Shown here in pieces: positions 21,326-31,167 of a stretch of 64,000 bases of DNA (positions are counted from its first letter, which is position 1; every line of letters begins with the position of its first letter). This DNA comes from Scheffersomyces stipitis CBS 6054. Lineage: Eukaryota; Ascomycota; Pichiomycetes; Serinales; Debaryomycetaceae. The position numbers and the translations under genes were made by a program. The notes below the pieces were generated by a model, which did no database searches, was not told the origin of the DNA, and saw only the letters and a list, made by a program, of their open reading frames with translations. The DNA is taken from positions 1,302,001 through 1,366,000 of the forward strand of contig NC_009044.1 in the NCBI RefSeq assembly GCF_000209165.1, written 5' to 3'.

Positions 21326-22381
21326 ACTTGCATGATAGAGATAGACCCTGTAAATAGAATACTGTAATGACTGTACATACAATTAATGTTACGATATAAC
21401 CACCACCGCCGAACCCAAAGGAAAATAATGAATACGCTATCTTCAAGACGAATCAAGGAGAGTGGTGCTGCCTCCTAGGAAGTGGTAGAACCTATGAACT
21501 TATTACTTTTAGATATCAGATTTAGGTTAATTGCATAATCTAAGCCCAATAGCAAATCTAAGCCCAATAGCAAATCTGAAGTGTCAACCCCGGGACATTT
21601 TCCTGATTTGAAAATTCCGCTAAGTTACCGATCTATTTCCCACGGAGAATGCTATACGTGTTAAACTACTGAAGCGCAATATTTTGCGAGATATTATGAG
21701 ATAGTGGCTCTTATTAATATCTCTGCATGGCAATACGTCAGTGTTCGCAGCTATCAAATTTCTATTCTAAATATTTTTTACGGCTATCAAAGCCCTTGGC
21801 TATAAACTCTCCAACGTACGGTAAAAAGGACCAGATTTAGAGTTAAAAATCAATTCCCCAAATGTTCAAATATTCCAACATAAACCAATTCAATTTTCTA
21901 GGGGTCTCCGATAGCACTATAAAATTCTATCGGTACGACTTTCCCTTTCCAATGCCATTTCGTGGCCGTATTAGACTTCATATAAAACAATACTCCACGT
22001 CCTCTATCTAAACTATGAAACCCCCCAACACTGTCACCCACTTTTACAAGGTGGAATTCCATGAGTTGTGATAGGCGCAGTGCCAAGATGACAATTTAAC
22101 CGGACCTCGAATCCCTCATTTGCATTTTCCGTTTAGACTTATACTTTGTAGCAGCAATTTCCAGATCAAGGCATGATTTCCGCGTGCCAAAGTTGCTTGT
22201 GCCTGAATCTGAATGATAGCAATATTCTAGAATAATATTTGCACCCATACCTCACAGGCCTGAAAGTCGCCTTTATCTTCTCTGTGATATGATGTCCTCC
22301 GGGAAACCTATATAAGTCTTGTGTCGCCCTCGCAAATTGAACAGACTACCGTTTCAGTTAGAAGTTTAGTCAGCCGTGTTT
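21326..22381. other. intergenic DSS1 to permease, with a short direct repeat
   Basis: About 1 kb, mostly AT-rich, with no gene recognised. An 18-base unit (AATCTAAGCCCAATAGCA) is repeated 2.3 times at 21537-21577. The right end grades into the promoter of the permease gene. Confidence 0.55.
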
Positions 22382-22483
22382 GATAACCCTGGATAAGATA
22401 ACTGATAAGAACTGCGAATATTTCATCTTTCACGTTCTTTCTTTTTTCACTTTCATTGGTCGATATATTTATTAGTTCTTATC
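22382..22483. promoter_or_regulatory. cluster of GATA boxes upstream of the permease gene
   Basis: GATAAG occurs at 22392-22397 and 22404-22409 on the plus strand, with GATAAC at 22382-22387 and 22397-22402, and CTTATC (GATAAG on the minus strand) at 22478-22483. They sit about 90-195 bases before the ATG at 22576. Paired GATAAG motifs are the binding sites of Gln3/Gat1-type activators that drive DAL genes when good nitrogen sources are lacking. Confidence 0.6.
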
Positions 22484-22575
22484 GTTGTTAGGACTTCCAG
22501 ACTTTTCTCTCTTGTTCGTCTCACTTGACTACATCTGTATTTCATTCTTCAAGAACAAATATCTTGCTGGTAAAG

Positions 22576-24135
22576 ATGTCTAAGGTTGTTGAAGTTGAAG
22601 ATTCTACAAACGATTCTGCTTCGTTCGGCTCAGATAAGAAGGGCAAAACTGTCGAAGTTAAAGAGGAGCTTTTAACTGAAAGTGAGCTCGCTGGGTATAA
22701 TTTATATGAAAAAGCCCAAGAAATCAATTCGGAAGAAGAGCAGGCAATCAGCAAAAAGTTACTTTGGAAGGTAGATAGAAGAATCGTCCCCTTATTATGT
22801 ATCACTTATACATTGCAATTCTTGGATAAGTTGTCTCTTAACTATGCTGCCGCCTATTCTCTAAAAGAGGATTTGAACTTGATTGGCCAACGTTATTCGT
22901 GGGTTGCTGCTATCTTCAATTTTGGGTACTTGTTCTGGGCTCTTCCTGGCAATTATATCATTCAGAGAGTTCCTGTAGCCAAATATACTGGCTTCATGTT
23001 GTTCTCCTGGTCTATTATCTTGATTGGTCACATCGGTTTGAAAAACTATGGGGGAGCTTTGGTTATCAGATTCATTCTTGGGATGTTTGAAGCGCTGATT
23101 AGTCCTTCTTGTATGAACATCTGCAGTTCGTTCTACACCGTTAAACACCAGCCAATCAGAATGTGTATCTTCCTCTCGTTCAACGGTGTAGCTACCATGG
23201 TTGGAGCTCTCTTGGGTTTTGCCTTGGGTCATGCCACCAACTCTAGCTTGAAACCATGGAAGCTTATATTTATGGTCATTGGACTCATGAACTTTGTGTG
23301 GTCCTTGATCTTCCTCTGGTTGTGTCCTGATTCTCCAGATAAAGCCAAATTCTTGACTGAAGAGGAGAGAGCAATCTTAGTCAAAGAAGTAGCCTCCAAT
23401 AACCAGGGTCTTAGAGATGTTAAATTCAAGAAACACCAGGCTATAGAAGCTATTAGTGATGTTGGGGTTTGGATATTGGCATTTGTTGGTTTGGCTTGTG
23501 GAGTGATTAACGGAGGAAGTTCCAACTTCTCTTCTGCTTTGATTAAAGGGTTCGGTTTCTCTGGTTTGCAAGCAACTGCGCTTCAATTACCAACAGGTGC
23601 GATTGAATTAGTAGTAGTGGCCGCTACTGGTTTTGCTGTATTCAGTTTTAAGAATACTAGAACTGTTGCCTTGTTCCTCATTTGTATTCCTCCATTGGGT
23701 GGTTTAATAGGAATTCACGTCATTTCTTTGGAACATAAGTGGTCTTTGGTTGGTTGTACTTGGCTTCAATTCATCATTGGAGGTCCAGTCATCTTGTGTT
23801 GGATCTTGTTAAATGCAAATGTTTCAGGTTCTTCAAAGAAGACAATAGCAAATGGCTTATGGTTTGCTTTCTACGCTTCAGGGAACATCATTGGTGCCAA
23901 TGTTTTTTATACTTACGAGGCTCCAAAATATCGTAGTGGTATGATTGCCTTGATGACATGCTACTGTGGTATAATGGTTTTGGCTGTGGCGTACAGAGGT
24001 TTGCTTACGTTCAGAAACAAGAAGAAAATGGAAGAACAGGGTGAAATGACACCGGAAATGGAAGAACAAGCTATTCTTGACGGGTTCAAGGGCTTGACTG
24101 ATTTCGAAAACTCTGGTTTCCGTTATGTATTATGA
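22576..24135 (+). CDS. Dal5-type MFS permease (allantoate/organic anion family)
   Basis: 519 residues from the ATG at 22576; the frame upstream opens only at TTG. A hydrophilic N-tail of about 70 residues precedes 12 membrane segments. Family features are KLLWKVDRRIVPLLCITYTLQFLDKLSLNYA, the GQRYSWVAAIFNFGYLFWALPGNYI segment, an LCPDSPDKAKFLTEEER central loop and the C-terminal DGFKGLTDFENSGFRYVL. These mark the anion:cation symporter family (Dal5, Tna1, Seo1, Fen2). The substrate cannot be fixed from sequence: allantoate, ureidosuccinate, nicotinate or another small acid. GATA boxes in the promoter favour a nitrogen-source permease at the plasma membrane. It converges tail to tail with the zinc transporter 43 bases away. 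Confidence 0.88.
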   Translation: MSKVVEVEDSTNDSASFGSDKKGKTVEVKEELLTESELAGYNLYEKAQEINSEEEQAISKKLLWKVDRRIVPLLCITYTLQFLDKLSLNYAAAYSLKEDLNLIGQRYSWVAAIFNFGYLFWALPGNYIIQRVPVAKYTGFMLFSWSIILIGHIGLKNYGGALVIRFILGMFEALISPSCMNICSSFYTVKHQPIRMCIFLSFNGVATMVGALLGFALGHATNSSLKPWKLIFMVIGLMNFVWSLIFLWLCPDSPDKAKFLTEEERAILVKEVASNNQGLRDVKFKKHQAIEAISDVGVWILAFVGLACGVINGGSSNFSSALIKGFGFSGLQATALQLPTGAIELVVVAATGFAVFSFKNTRTVALFLICIPPLGGLIGIHVISLEHKWSLVGCTWLQFIIGGPVILCWILLNANVSGSSKKTIANGLWFAFYASGNIIGANVFYTYEAPKYRSGMIALMTCYCGIMVLAVAYRGLLTFRNKKKMEEQGEMTPEMEEQAILDGFKGLTDFENSGFRYVL

Positions 24136-24178
24136 TTATAAAGTATAGTGATAACATATATTCAGTTCTAAACTTCAT

Positions 24179-25219
24179 TTATGCCCAGTATCCTAATAAT
24201 GCCATAGCAAAGGCTCCAATAGAGAGGCAGAGGAAAGCCCAGAGTTGCCTGGAAATATACTCATCTTCTTCAAACTCCTGGGAATACATGAAATCGTAAG
24301 CCATGAGCTCAACCAAACTGTTGTAAATTAAAACACCCGAACAAAGAGAGTCGAAAATACCGTTGGTAATAAGAGCAATTCTAGAGCCTGGAGGATAAGA
24401 CTTTCTAACTCCGAGTCCGACAGCTATTGAAATGGGTGTTACCAAAGTGAATGCAGTGGACAATAGCCATGGGTAATGTTCTTTTCCTTTGGGCCATTTT
24501 GCCATAGCAAAACGAGCTCCCAAACCCAAGCCTTCCAAAAGTTGATGGAAAGAAATAGCAATGAATAGACCAATAAAGTCGTCACCAGCAATAGCCAATG
24601 CTAAACCAACAAATACAGAGTGGAAAACAATACCTATTTCTAATATAAAGACATTCAAGATCTGAATGCTAATTATTGAATTCCCTTTGCCGTTGTACTC
24701 TGATTCGGTTAATCCTAAATTGCTTTCTCTTTCAGACCACTCAATTTCGCGAGTAAGTGAATTGTTGCCCTTACTTAACGTATTAGCAACATTTTCACTA
24801 TTAGGACATAGTGCAACGTGGGTACAGCATCCAATGCTGTCAATGCTTGCATTGGAGTTTCTGTTTCTAATAATTCTCCTGGCGACGAGGTCGAATAAGA
24901 ACATGCCCCAAACTCCAATCAAAGCAATACCGGCTCCCCAAGAATAGTCTTCAAAAATTCCTCCCAAGCACTCATTTGTAAGAGATTCGATCCCCTCTGC
25001 AAGCAAATGAATAAAAGCAGTAGCCAAAATGACACCTGTGCCAACATATCTAATGATAAAGAAAACGGTTGGTGGAACATTTAGCGAAGGGCACTTTGAA
25101 GAAATTAAAGGAAGAAAGGATCCAATGCCTGAAACGATCATAATCACAAATACAGAAGCAATACGTGCCTTCATGTGTTGACCGTTGAATTCGTTGTCTG
25201 TTGGGCAAGTATCTTCCAT
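24179..25219 (-). CDS. ZIP-family plasma-membrane zinc transporter (Zrt1/Zrt2-like)
   Basis: 346 residues with eight predicted membrane helices. The helix IV motif HSVFVGLALAIAGD and helix V motif HQLLEGLGLG supply the metal-binding histidines of the ZIP family. The N-terminus (TCPTDNEFNGQHMKARIASVF) and the NECLGGIFEDYSWG segment match fungal Zrt1/Zrt2. The cytosolic loop between helices III and IV, which in many ZIPs has an HxHxH cluster, here holds only one His and a CC pair (GCCTHVALCPN). It imports Zn(II) and possibly Fe(II). Whether it is the high- or low-affinity carrier is not decided. I saw no canonical Zap1 site in the 220 bases upstream. Confidence 0.9.
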   Translation of the reverse strand: MEDTCPTDNEFNGQHMKARIASVFVIMIVSGIGSFLPLISSKCPSLNVPPTVFFIIRYVGTGVILATAFIHLLAEGIESLTNECLGGIFEDYSWGAGIALIGVWGMFLFDLVARRIIRNRNSNASIDSIGCCTHVALCPNSENVANTLSKGNNSLTREIEWSERESNLGLTESEYNGKGNSIISIQILNVFILEIGIVFHSVFVGLALAIAGDDFIGLFIAISFHQLLEGLGLGARFAMAKWPKGKEHYPWLLSTAFTLVTPISIAVGLGVRKSYPPGSRIALITNGIFDSLCSGVLIYNSLVELMAYDFMYSQEFEEDEYISRQLWAFLCLSIGAFAMALLGYWA

Positions 25220-25842
25220 TTTATTTATAGCTGATATATTAAACTTTTGAAAAATATAGTTGCAAAATTTAAATGATTGCTATGAAATTTGGCTCAATTT
25301 GGAAAAATGGTGTGAAAAAGTGAGAAATCCAATTCCCTTAAATACTGGATTTTTTTAGCCCTTGAAAAACATCCCATTCTCTTTAATTAGACAATAACTA
25401 CTTGTTTATAACAAACAAGGTGCTTTTTGAATTTTTTTGCAGAATTTTCATAGGGCTACTACAATGAGGATTATAGTGGTTATGTTGAAGTGGTTGTAGC
25501 AGCAAGGGAGTAGGTGCAGGATAACATGAAAAAGGAATCTAGATAGTAAATTGCCATTCAGGCGGAGAGCAATTGTCAGATAAAGAATAATTGTAAGAGT
25601 GGATTGAAAAGGAATAAGTAGCAGAAGTATATTTGCTGCTACTTTCAACTCTATTATTAACATCTACTTCATCAACAATGCATTTGAGTGGATTTTTAGA
25701 GAATTCACGTGACAAAAGGCGCGCTACCATATTTCAATATCAGATCAACAAATATCAACAATATTTACAGGAATAGTGCAGCAAAGTAGTAGGTGAATTC
25801 TTCTTAAATTGCCAATGAACAACGACTTGTTGACCTGTAAAC
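25220..25842. other. divergent intergenic region, zinc transporter / PHD gene
   Basis: 623 bases of AT-rich promoter sequence for both flanking genes. TCACGTGA (25705-25712) lies about 130 bases before the PHD-protein ATG. A small open frame of about 70 codons on the minus strand (25448-25663) looks fortuitous. Confidence 0.5.
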
Positions 25843-27039
25843 ATGGAAATGGTTCTGCTAACGACGCCGTCTATCAGAAACTCCTTTATTTCCACCATAG
25901 ACCATTTGCCGTGTGATGTGATAAGATCATTGTGGTTTGTACAAAATTGTAATATATCCATAAACAAAGAGAAAGCTCGGTTAGATGCACTTTTGAATCA
26001 GATAATAGATGCCAGAAATGAGGAATCACTTCAGAGGGAAATTATGGGCCAAATTGCTATGATTAAAGCGAACATTTCGAGACTTGACTTGGAGTCCATT
26101 CAAGAACTTAGAGCTTTGAATAATCAACTTACGATACACAAACTAGGACTTGTTGACGAATTAGAGCAGCTTCAGAAGATCAGCGAGTCACGGATGAATC
26201 GAGCAAACGGTAATGAGGGTCTGAAGCCCGATCTCCGGAAGCAGCTTAAAGACCACTACAAGAGCCACCCATTGATTTCGCAGCGAGAAGCACAGAAAGA
26301 GCAGGATGAGCTAAGAGCCTATGAAGCTAAACATAAACAAAAGAGCACATCTGGTCCAACTGGTTTGAAGTTGGTACTCAAAATACCACACAGTAACAAC
26401 AAGGATCGAATAAGCTTGAAGAAGCTTTCCAAGAATGGTAAAGTAGAGAAGCGTTTGTCGAAAGTAAGCAGACCTGTTGGCAGACCTCGGTTAAATCCAG
26501 TTGGCAGACCGCGTTTAAATCCAGTTGGTAGGCCACGTATAAATCCAGTTGGCAGACCACGTATACATCCAATTGGAAAGTCAGCAGTTAGACCAGTTGG
26601 TAGACCTCCTAAATTTACAGGAAGTGTTGGAAAACCTGTTGGAAGACCGCTTGGTAGTGGTAGACCTGTTGGAAGACCACCCAAGTCAGCCATAGCGCCA
26701 GTGGAAAAGCCATTGAAAAGTGAGAGATTCGCTGATAAGAAGAAAAGTAAGAACCAGACTGTGGAGACGGAAGTACAAATAGATTCCCAGCAAGAGGAAG
26801 ATACAAACAAATATTGTTTCTGTAAACAGGGCTCTTTTGGAGATATGATTGCATGCGACAACGAGGAGTCCTGTCCGAACGGAGAATGGTTCCACTACAA
26901 GTGTGTTGGCTTGCTTAGCAGGGTAGAGTCGTTGAAATATTCCACCGGAAAACAAAAATGGTTCTGTTCAGATCACTGCAGAGAAGTGGTTTCGGCCAAG
27001 GATTCTCAGAAGAAAAAGAAGAAGAAGAGAAGATGGTAA
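25843..27039 (+). CDS. YNG1: ING-family PHD-finger protein, Yng1-like, with AT-hook repeats
   Basis: 398 residues. The N-terminal ING domain starts [19 protein letters not shown] and continues as a coiled coil to about residue 110. The middle (about 200-290) holds around ten GRPR/GRPP/GRPL-type units, mostly preceded by PV, which look like AT-hooks. The PHD finger at about 324-375 has [24 protein letters not shown] and WFCSDHC, the Cys4-His-Cys3 order of ING proteins that reads methylated H3K4. A basic tail (KKKKKKRRW) ends it. Yng1 is a NuA3 histone acetyltransferase subunit; adjacency to RPL3 in S. cerevisiae (YOR063W-YOR064C, from memory) supports Yng1 over Yng2 or Pho23. The AT-hook array is an unusual addition. 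Confidence 0.82.
   Translation: MEMVLLTTPSIRNSFISTIDHLPCDVIRSLWFVQNCNISINKEKARLDALLNQIIDARNEESLQREIMGQIAMIKANISRLDLESIQELRALNNQLTIHKLGLVDELEQLQKISESRMNRANGNEGLKPDLRKQLKDHYKSHPLISQREAQKEQDELRAYEAKHKQKSTSGPTGLKLVLKIPHSNNKDRISLKKLSKNGKVEKRLSKVSRPVGRPRLNPVGRPRLNPVGRPRINPVGRPRIHPIGKSAVRPVGRPPKFTGSVGKPVGRPLGSGRPVGRPPKSAIAPVEKPLKSERFADKKKSKNQTVETEVQIDSQQEEDTNKYCFCKQGSFGDMIACDNEESCPNGEWFHYKCVGLLSRVESLKYSTGKQKWFCSDHCREVVSAKDSQKKKKKKRRW
26469..26700 (+). repeat. tandem repeat encoding PVGRP(R/P) AT-hook units
   Basis: Units of 24 bases (cca gtt ggc aga cct cgt tta aat and variants) recur in phase, encoding [16 protein letters not shown], then looser PVGRPP copies. DNA identity between adjacent units is high, so the array expanded recently. 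Confidence 0.85.
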
Positions 27040-27146
27040 TGCAGAAATGAGAACTCTAAATAAACATGGATACAATACGTAAAAATCTAATTAGGATGCT
27101 ATGCATTATGTACTATACAATTTGATGATGACGATAATATGATACT

Positions 27147-28664
27147 CTATACTGTAAGAAGTTCCAACATGCCTCCAATTTCGGTGGCTTCTCTGCATTT
27201 CTTAATTTCAATGTTGATTCTCTTCAACAAGTTTGCGAAACATTCTTCCAATACTATGCTGGAGTCAATCAACGAGCCGTACATCTCCAAGATGACAGCT
27301 ACGTAGTCGCAGATCAAGTTGAATGATCTGACATCCTCTAAGTTCTTGATAAACCACTGTAAGATTGGCAAGAGCGATATTTCGTCTCTTCCGTACAACG
27401 AGATTCTGATCTTTCCACGCTTTTTTAATTCGTTCAACACAGTGATGGTGTGTTCCTTGGGCAATCCTGACACAAAGGCACCGTCAAGAGCCTCAGCCCA
27501 ACGGAATGCGTTCAAGTGCTTTTCGAACTGTTTCAACTTCTTCGTCTGGGTAGTGCTGGAATATATGACTTGGTGCTCTTCTTCTCCCAAGTAGTCTTTA
27601 CCTCTCATCATCCTGTTGTAGGCACTTGACTTTTCCTGCTTAATACCTTGCTGAACCTTGGCTTCAGTCTTTCTAGTACGAATAGAGAGTAAACCGGAAG
27701 TCAAACCGGTTACGAAATGCTTGTGGTTGTTGGAAGCAGGCGAAACAGCGCAGCTGAGAACCCCACCACTGCCGAATTTCCACCCGAATTTGACATCCCA
27801 GTTGGAAGTTGTGTAGTCGAAAATTTTGACATGGCCATCTAAAGATCCTACAAGCAAACCTCTGTCTCCTGTATCATGAAGAGTGGTAGCAGTTTTGGTG
27901 AAATTATTCAATTCCTTGATCTGAGAGCCACGAGAAAGATCCCAGACTTTCACTACGGGACCTCCCGCACTGACCAACGACGTGGCTGAAAGCGCAAGGA
28001 CATCTTCAACAGGGTTATCCTGTTTGAACAGAGCTACAAGCTGCTGGGAAGAGCTGTTTCTGGTATCGAACAATCTGACGAAGCCATCATAGCAACCAGT
28101 AGCCACCAAGTTAGGGTTGCCCGGTATGAAACTGGCACTTCTGATGTAGTCCCCGTGGTACGAGTCGTTGAACTGTGTCACAGGTCCTTTGGTAGTCTGG
28201 GAGATATCGTATAAACGTACTATCCTATCGTCCGAGCCAGTGATCAATTGATTACCTACAGTCGGATGGAACTTGGCAACATGAGTAGGATGCGAGGACG
28301 GATTCAAACTCACAAGTAAGTTACGTGGTTGGTAGCTATCATAAATGGAAACTAAACCGGTGGCATCGGCAGCGACAAGCAACTTACCGTCATATCTGAA
28401 TTCGCCAGAATAAACTATATCCTTGAAACGTGAGAACGTCTTTATTACCTGACGTGTTTTGGATGAGAAGATCTGTATTCTCGTCGACGAAGTTACTGCA
28501 AAATCGTTGGGCGCTACGGGATTGAAATGGATATGAGTAATGGGGTGGTTTTCTTTGATCAATTGCGGATTGGTATATCCTCTCCAGTACCTCTGCTCAG
28601 GAGTGGTCTGCGATGGAAGAGTGGGATTTCGCACTTGAGAAACTCTCTGTCTGCTAGAAGACAT
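27147..28664 (-). CDS. UTP15: Utp15, WD40 subunit of the small-subunit processome
   Basis: 505 residues (S. cerevisiae Utp15 is about 513). The N-terminus has YWRGYTNPQLIKENHPITHIHFNP, followed by WD40 blades such as QLITGSDDRIVRLYDIS, LVATGCYDGFVRLFD and LVSAGGPVVKVWDLS, then RGKDYLGEEE. The C-terminal part is the helical Utp15 domain (FEKHLNAFRWAEALD to MLELLTV). It belongs to the t-UTP/UtpA subcomplex, needed for rDNA transcription and early 18S rRNA processing in the nucleolus. RRPE and PAC-like motifs lie 120-140 bases upstream. It sits between YNG1 and RPL3 and converges on the former. Confidence 0.95.
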   Translation of the reverse strand: MSSSRQRVSQVRNPTLPSQTTPEQRYWRGYTNPQLIKENHPITHIHFNPVAPNDFAVTSSTRIQIFSSKTRQVIKTFSRFKDIVYSGEFRYDGKLLVAADATGLVSIYDSYQPRNLLVSLNPSSHPTHVAKFHPTVGNQLITGSDDRIVRLYDISQTTKGPVTQFNDSYHGDYIRSASFIPGNPNLVATGCYDGFVRLFDTRNSSSQQLVALFKQDNPVEDVLALSATSLVSAGGPVVKVWDLSRGSQIKELNNFTKTATTLHDTGDRGLLVGSLDGHVKIFDYTTSNWDVKFGWKFGSGGVLSCAVSPASNNHKHFVTGLTSGLLSIRTRKTEAKVQQGIKQEKSSAYNRMMRGKDYLGEEEHQVIYSSTTQTKKLKQFEKHLNAFRWAEALDGAFVSGLPKEHTITVLNELKKRGKIRISLYGRDEISLLPILQWFIKNLEDVRSFNLICDYVAVILEMYGSLIDSSIVLEECFANLLKRINIEIKKCREATEIGGMLELLTV

Positions 28665-28783
28665 GACTGATATATAATATGCGATCTCTAAGGCAGATTC
28701 TCCAGCTGCTTACAACAAAAATGAGACAGTATTTCTAGAAATAGGTTGCAATCTACATCTACAGAATTGTAGGAATATTGTAA

Positions 28784-28805
28784 GATGAGATCCTAAAATT
28801 TTTCA
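28784..28805 (-). promoter_or_regulatory. PAC-like and RRPE motifs upstream of UTP15
   Basis: GATGAGAT (28784-28791) is the core of the PAC motif, and the minus strand of 28795-28805 reads TGAAAAATTTT, a full RRPE. Both lie 120-141 bases before the UTP15 ATG. This pair marks ribosome-biogenesis genes in yeasts. The PAC copy lacks the leading GC and is on the opposite strand. Confidence 0.6.
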
Positions 28806-29060
28806 ATCACGTTCTAGATCACATGACCAGAAATATAGTAATAAAGACATCATTAAATTCATTTATCTACATTAAGAAGGAGTCTCATGGGTGCTGAACA
28901 AGGTCGTAGATATAGGCCCTAGGTTACCATAATAGAAAACTTCGAATTGTGCTTCTTCAAAAATTTGTAACGCTTTCGTGATTGGAGCCCTCACCTCACC
29001 TCATCTCTCAAACTTTTCACTTTTCGCAGCCATTCTCCACAGCTACTACAGCAACAAGCG

Positions 29061-29168
29061 ATGACAATCATCTACAACAAAAACTTTAAGACACTCGTAT
29101 TATTGATAATTACTTACATATATATCGCCAATAACGACTACCTGAAAGAGAAACTTAAGAAAATCTAA
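29061..29168 (+). CDS. candidate 35-residue single-pass membrane micropeptide
   Basis: ATG to TAA encodes MTIIYNKNFK, then a hydrophobic stretch (about residues 10-24, TLVLLIITYIYIA) and a basic tail (YLKEKLKKI). It lies in the 500-base gap between UTP15 (divergent) and RPL3 (convergent, 12 bases away), a gap larger than a promoter alone needs. Small tail-anchored subunits of ER and mitochondrial complexes look like this, but I recognise no family. Chance is a real alternative for an open frame this short. Confidence 0.3.
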   Translation: MTIIYNKNFKTLVLLIITYIYIANNDYLKEKLKKI

Positions 29169-29180
29169 AGCTCAACGCAT

Positions 29181-30350
29181 TTAGTTTTCCAAGTCCTTCT
29201 TCAAGGTACCCAAGAAAGCGTGCTTTTCAGCTGGGGTTTGGAATCTACCCTTACCGAACTTGGAGGCAGTGTCGATCCACTTCAAGTTAACTTGTTCCAA
29301 GGCTCTTCTGGAGGTGTCGACGTACAAGGACTTTCTCAAGGTGACAACTCTCTTTCTGATACCTGGGATAGAACCCTTCAACAAGACGAAATCGTTGTTA
29401 ACGTTACCGTATCTAACGAAACCACCCATTGGGTTGATGGTCTTCTTGGTTCTGTCGAATTCAGTAGCACCAGAAGATTCGTCACCTTCAGTACCGACTC
29501 TGTAGACCTTGTGGTTAATGGAGGTTCTGTGGTGGTAACCGTTTTGACCAGCACGAGCAACAGTCCAGTTAACGTTAGCTGGATGCCAAGCACCAATACA
29601 AGCAACCTTTCTCAAACCTCTGTGGGTCTTTCTTGGCAACTTCTTGGTACCCCATCTGTGGGTAACACCTTCGAAACCGTGACCCTTGGTGACGGCGACA
29701 ACGTCGATCATTTCGTTTTGTTCGAAAACGGAAGAGACAGAGACGGTCTTTTCGAAGTGTTCCTTAGCGAAGTCAACCTTGTCAGCGATAGAACCACCGT
29801 TGACTTGGATTTCAGCCAAGTGAGCCTTCTTTTGGGAAAGAGGGGTCTTCTTGATTTGGGTGTGAACCAAGACTCTGACGACAGAAGCGTACTTCTTAAT
29901 TCTGGCCAATTCTCTTTCGACTTGGGCACCGTCTTGAGCGTACTTGGCAGAGTACTTGGTGAAAGCCTTCTTCTTGGACTTGTACCAGTTCTTGTAGAAT
30001 CTTCTTCTGACGTCTTCGGACAAGTGTTCGGCCCAGACAGTGGTCAAGGATCTCAAACCTCTTGGGGTTTCAACGTAACCAACAACACCAACAACAACCA
30101 TTGGTGGAGTGTCAACAACAGTGGCGGCTTCAACGACTTCACGCTTGTGCATCTTGGAACCTGGTCTGTCCAAGTCTCTGACAATGGTGGTCATACCGGC
30201 CTTGTAACCGAGGAAAGCAGTCAAAGCAACTGGCTTAGACTTGACATCCTTAGGGAAGGACTTGACTCTACCTTGGTGCTTGGCAGCTCTCTTTCTTGGA
30301 AGGAAACCAAGGGAACCGTGACGAGGGGCTTCGTACTTTCTGTGAGACAT
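29181..30350 (-). CDS. RPL3: ribosomal protein uL3 (Rpl3)
   Basis: 389 residues, the normal length for the yeast protein (387). The start [22 protein letters not shown] and the conserved [36 protein letters not shown] and [10 protein letters not shown] segments are diagnostic. uL3 lies at the 60S peptidyl-transferase entry; the W- and basic-finger regions are intact. Codon usage is strongly biased and contains few rare codons, which leaves a spurious 401-codon frame open on the opposite strand. No intron in the coding region. Confidence 0.98.
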   Translation of the reverse strand: MSHRKYEAPRHGSLGFLPRKRAAKHQGRVKSFPKDVKSKPVALTAFLGYKAGMTTIVRDLDRPGSKMHKREVVEAATVVDTPPMVVVGVVGYVETPRGLRSLTTVWAEHLSEDVRRRFYKNWYKSKKKAFTKYSAKYAQDGAQVERELARIKKYASVVRVLVHTQIKKTPLSQKKAHLAEIQVNGGSIADKVDFAKEHFEKTVSVSSVFEQNEMIDVVAVTKGHGFEGVTHRWGTKKLPRKTHRGLRKVACIGAWHPANVNWTVARAGQNGYHHRTSINHKVYRVGTEGDESSGATEFDRTKKTINPMGGFVRYGNVNNDFVLLKGSIPGIRKRVVTLRKSLYVDTSRRALEQVNLKWIDTASKFGKGRFQTPAEKHAFLGTLKKDLEN

Positions 30351-31167
30351 TTTACAGGTACTGTGTTATTAACAACTGAAGAAGAAGAAGAAACTGATGC
30401 TCTGAAAAAAGTGAAAAATTTCTAAAGTTATTTAGAGACTGAAAAATTTTCAGAGTCGTGTGCGAGACGAACAGAGTGAAAAAACTTGATGAAGCGAATA
30501 TTATGTGCAGGTGTTGATCGAATCTATTTTGTAGCTCTCATATGCGCAGGAAGAGCTCTACCACGGTGCGGCTCATTATCCCAGGTAATTAATGGTGATA
30601 TAGGATACACCGAAAGGAAGATGGGACGTGTCAGAGTAAGCAAATATTGGTGAAGTGATGCAGTGAGAGTTTGGCAGACATAGCTGACGGAATTTGGCCC
30701 TTTTACAATTTTGGCGTGTAGATTTATTTTGTTTAGAGCCTTGATCTTCAGCTGCCGTGAGTTAACGATGATTTCAGAAAAGCAAGAAAAAGTCTCTTCG
30801 TTCTGCTATTCTGTCAAGAACTAACATGCTCTACTCTACTATCTACAACCTGTCAATAAGCTAGTGTCTATGATATAAATAAAACTATGCAATAGCACGT
30901 CTAGACGGACAAAAAGAAGTAAAGTCCTAGGGACGAAGATGCTCGGTAAAGTGCAATTTAATGAGATGAACAGTAACGTCGAAGAAATGAATAACAATAA
31001 TATAATGTAGAAACAACAAGTAAACGCTCGAATTGGCTAGAAAAGCACCGGAATACTTTCCCCAGTTTCAGCGGATCATGCAATGTGCCAAACGGTAGAA
31101 TTGAACCGGAGTATCATGTCGTAGTGCAAATATAGAGTGGTTGAGCCCAAGTCATATCGTAGAATGT
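30351..31167. other. RPL3 promoter / 3' flank of the AT-hook protein gene
   Basis: 817 bases with no gene recognised. A pyrimidine tract on the minus strand just upstream of the RPL3 ATG (CTTCTTCTTCTTCAG) looks like a 3' splice site, but I found no matching TACTAAC branch point or 5' site. Confidence 0.5.

Noticed and set aside
29220..30425. 401-codon plus-strand frame opposite RPL3
   Set aside because: Strong codon bias of RPL3 removes antisense stops. The product is a low-complexity Ser/Val string, and the sense protein is certain.
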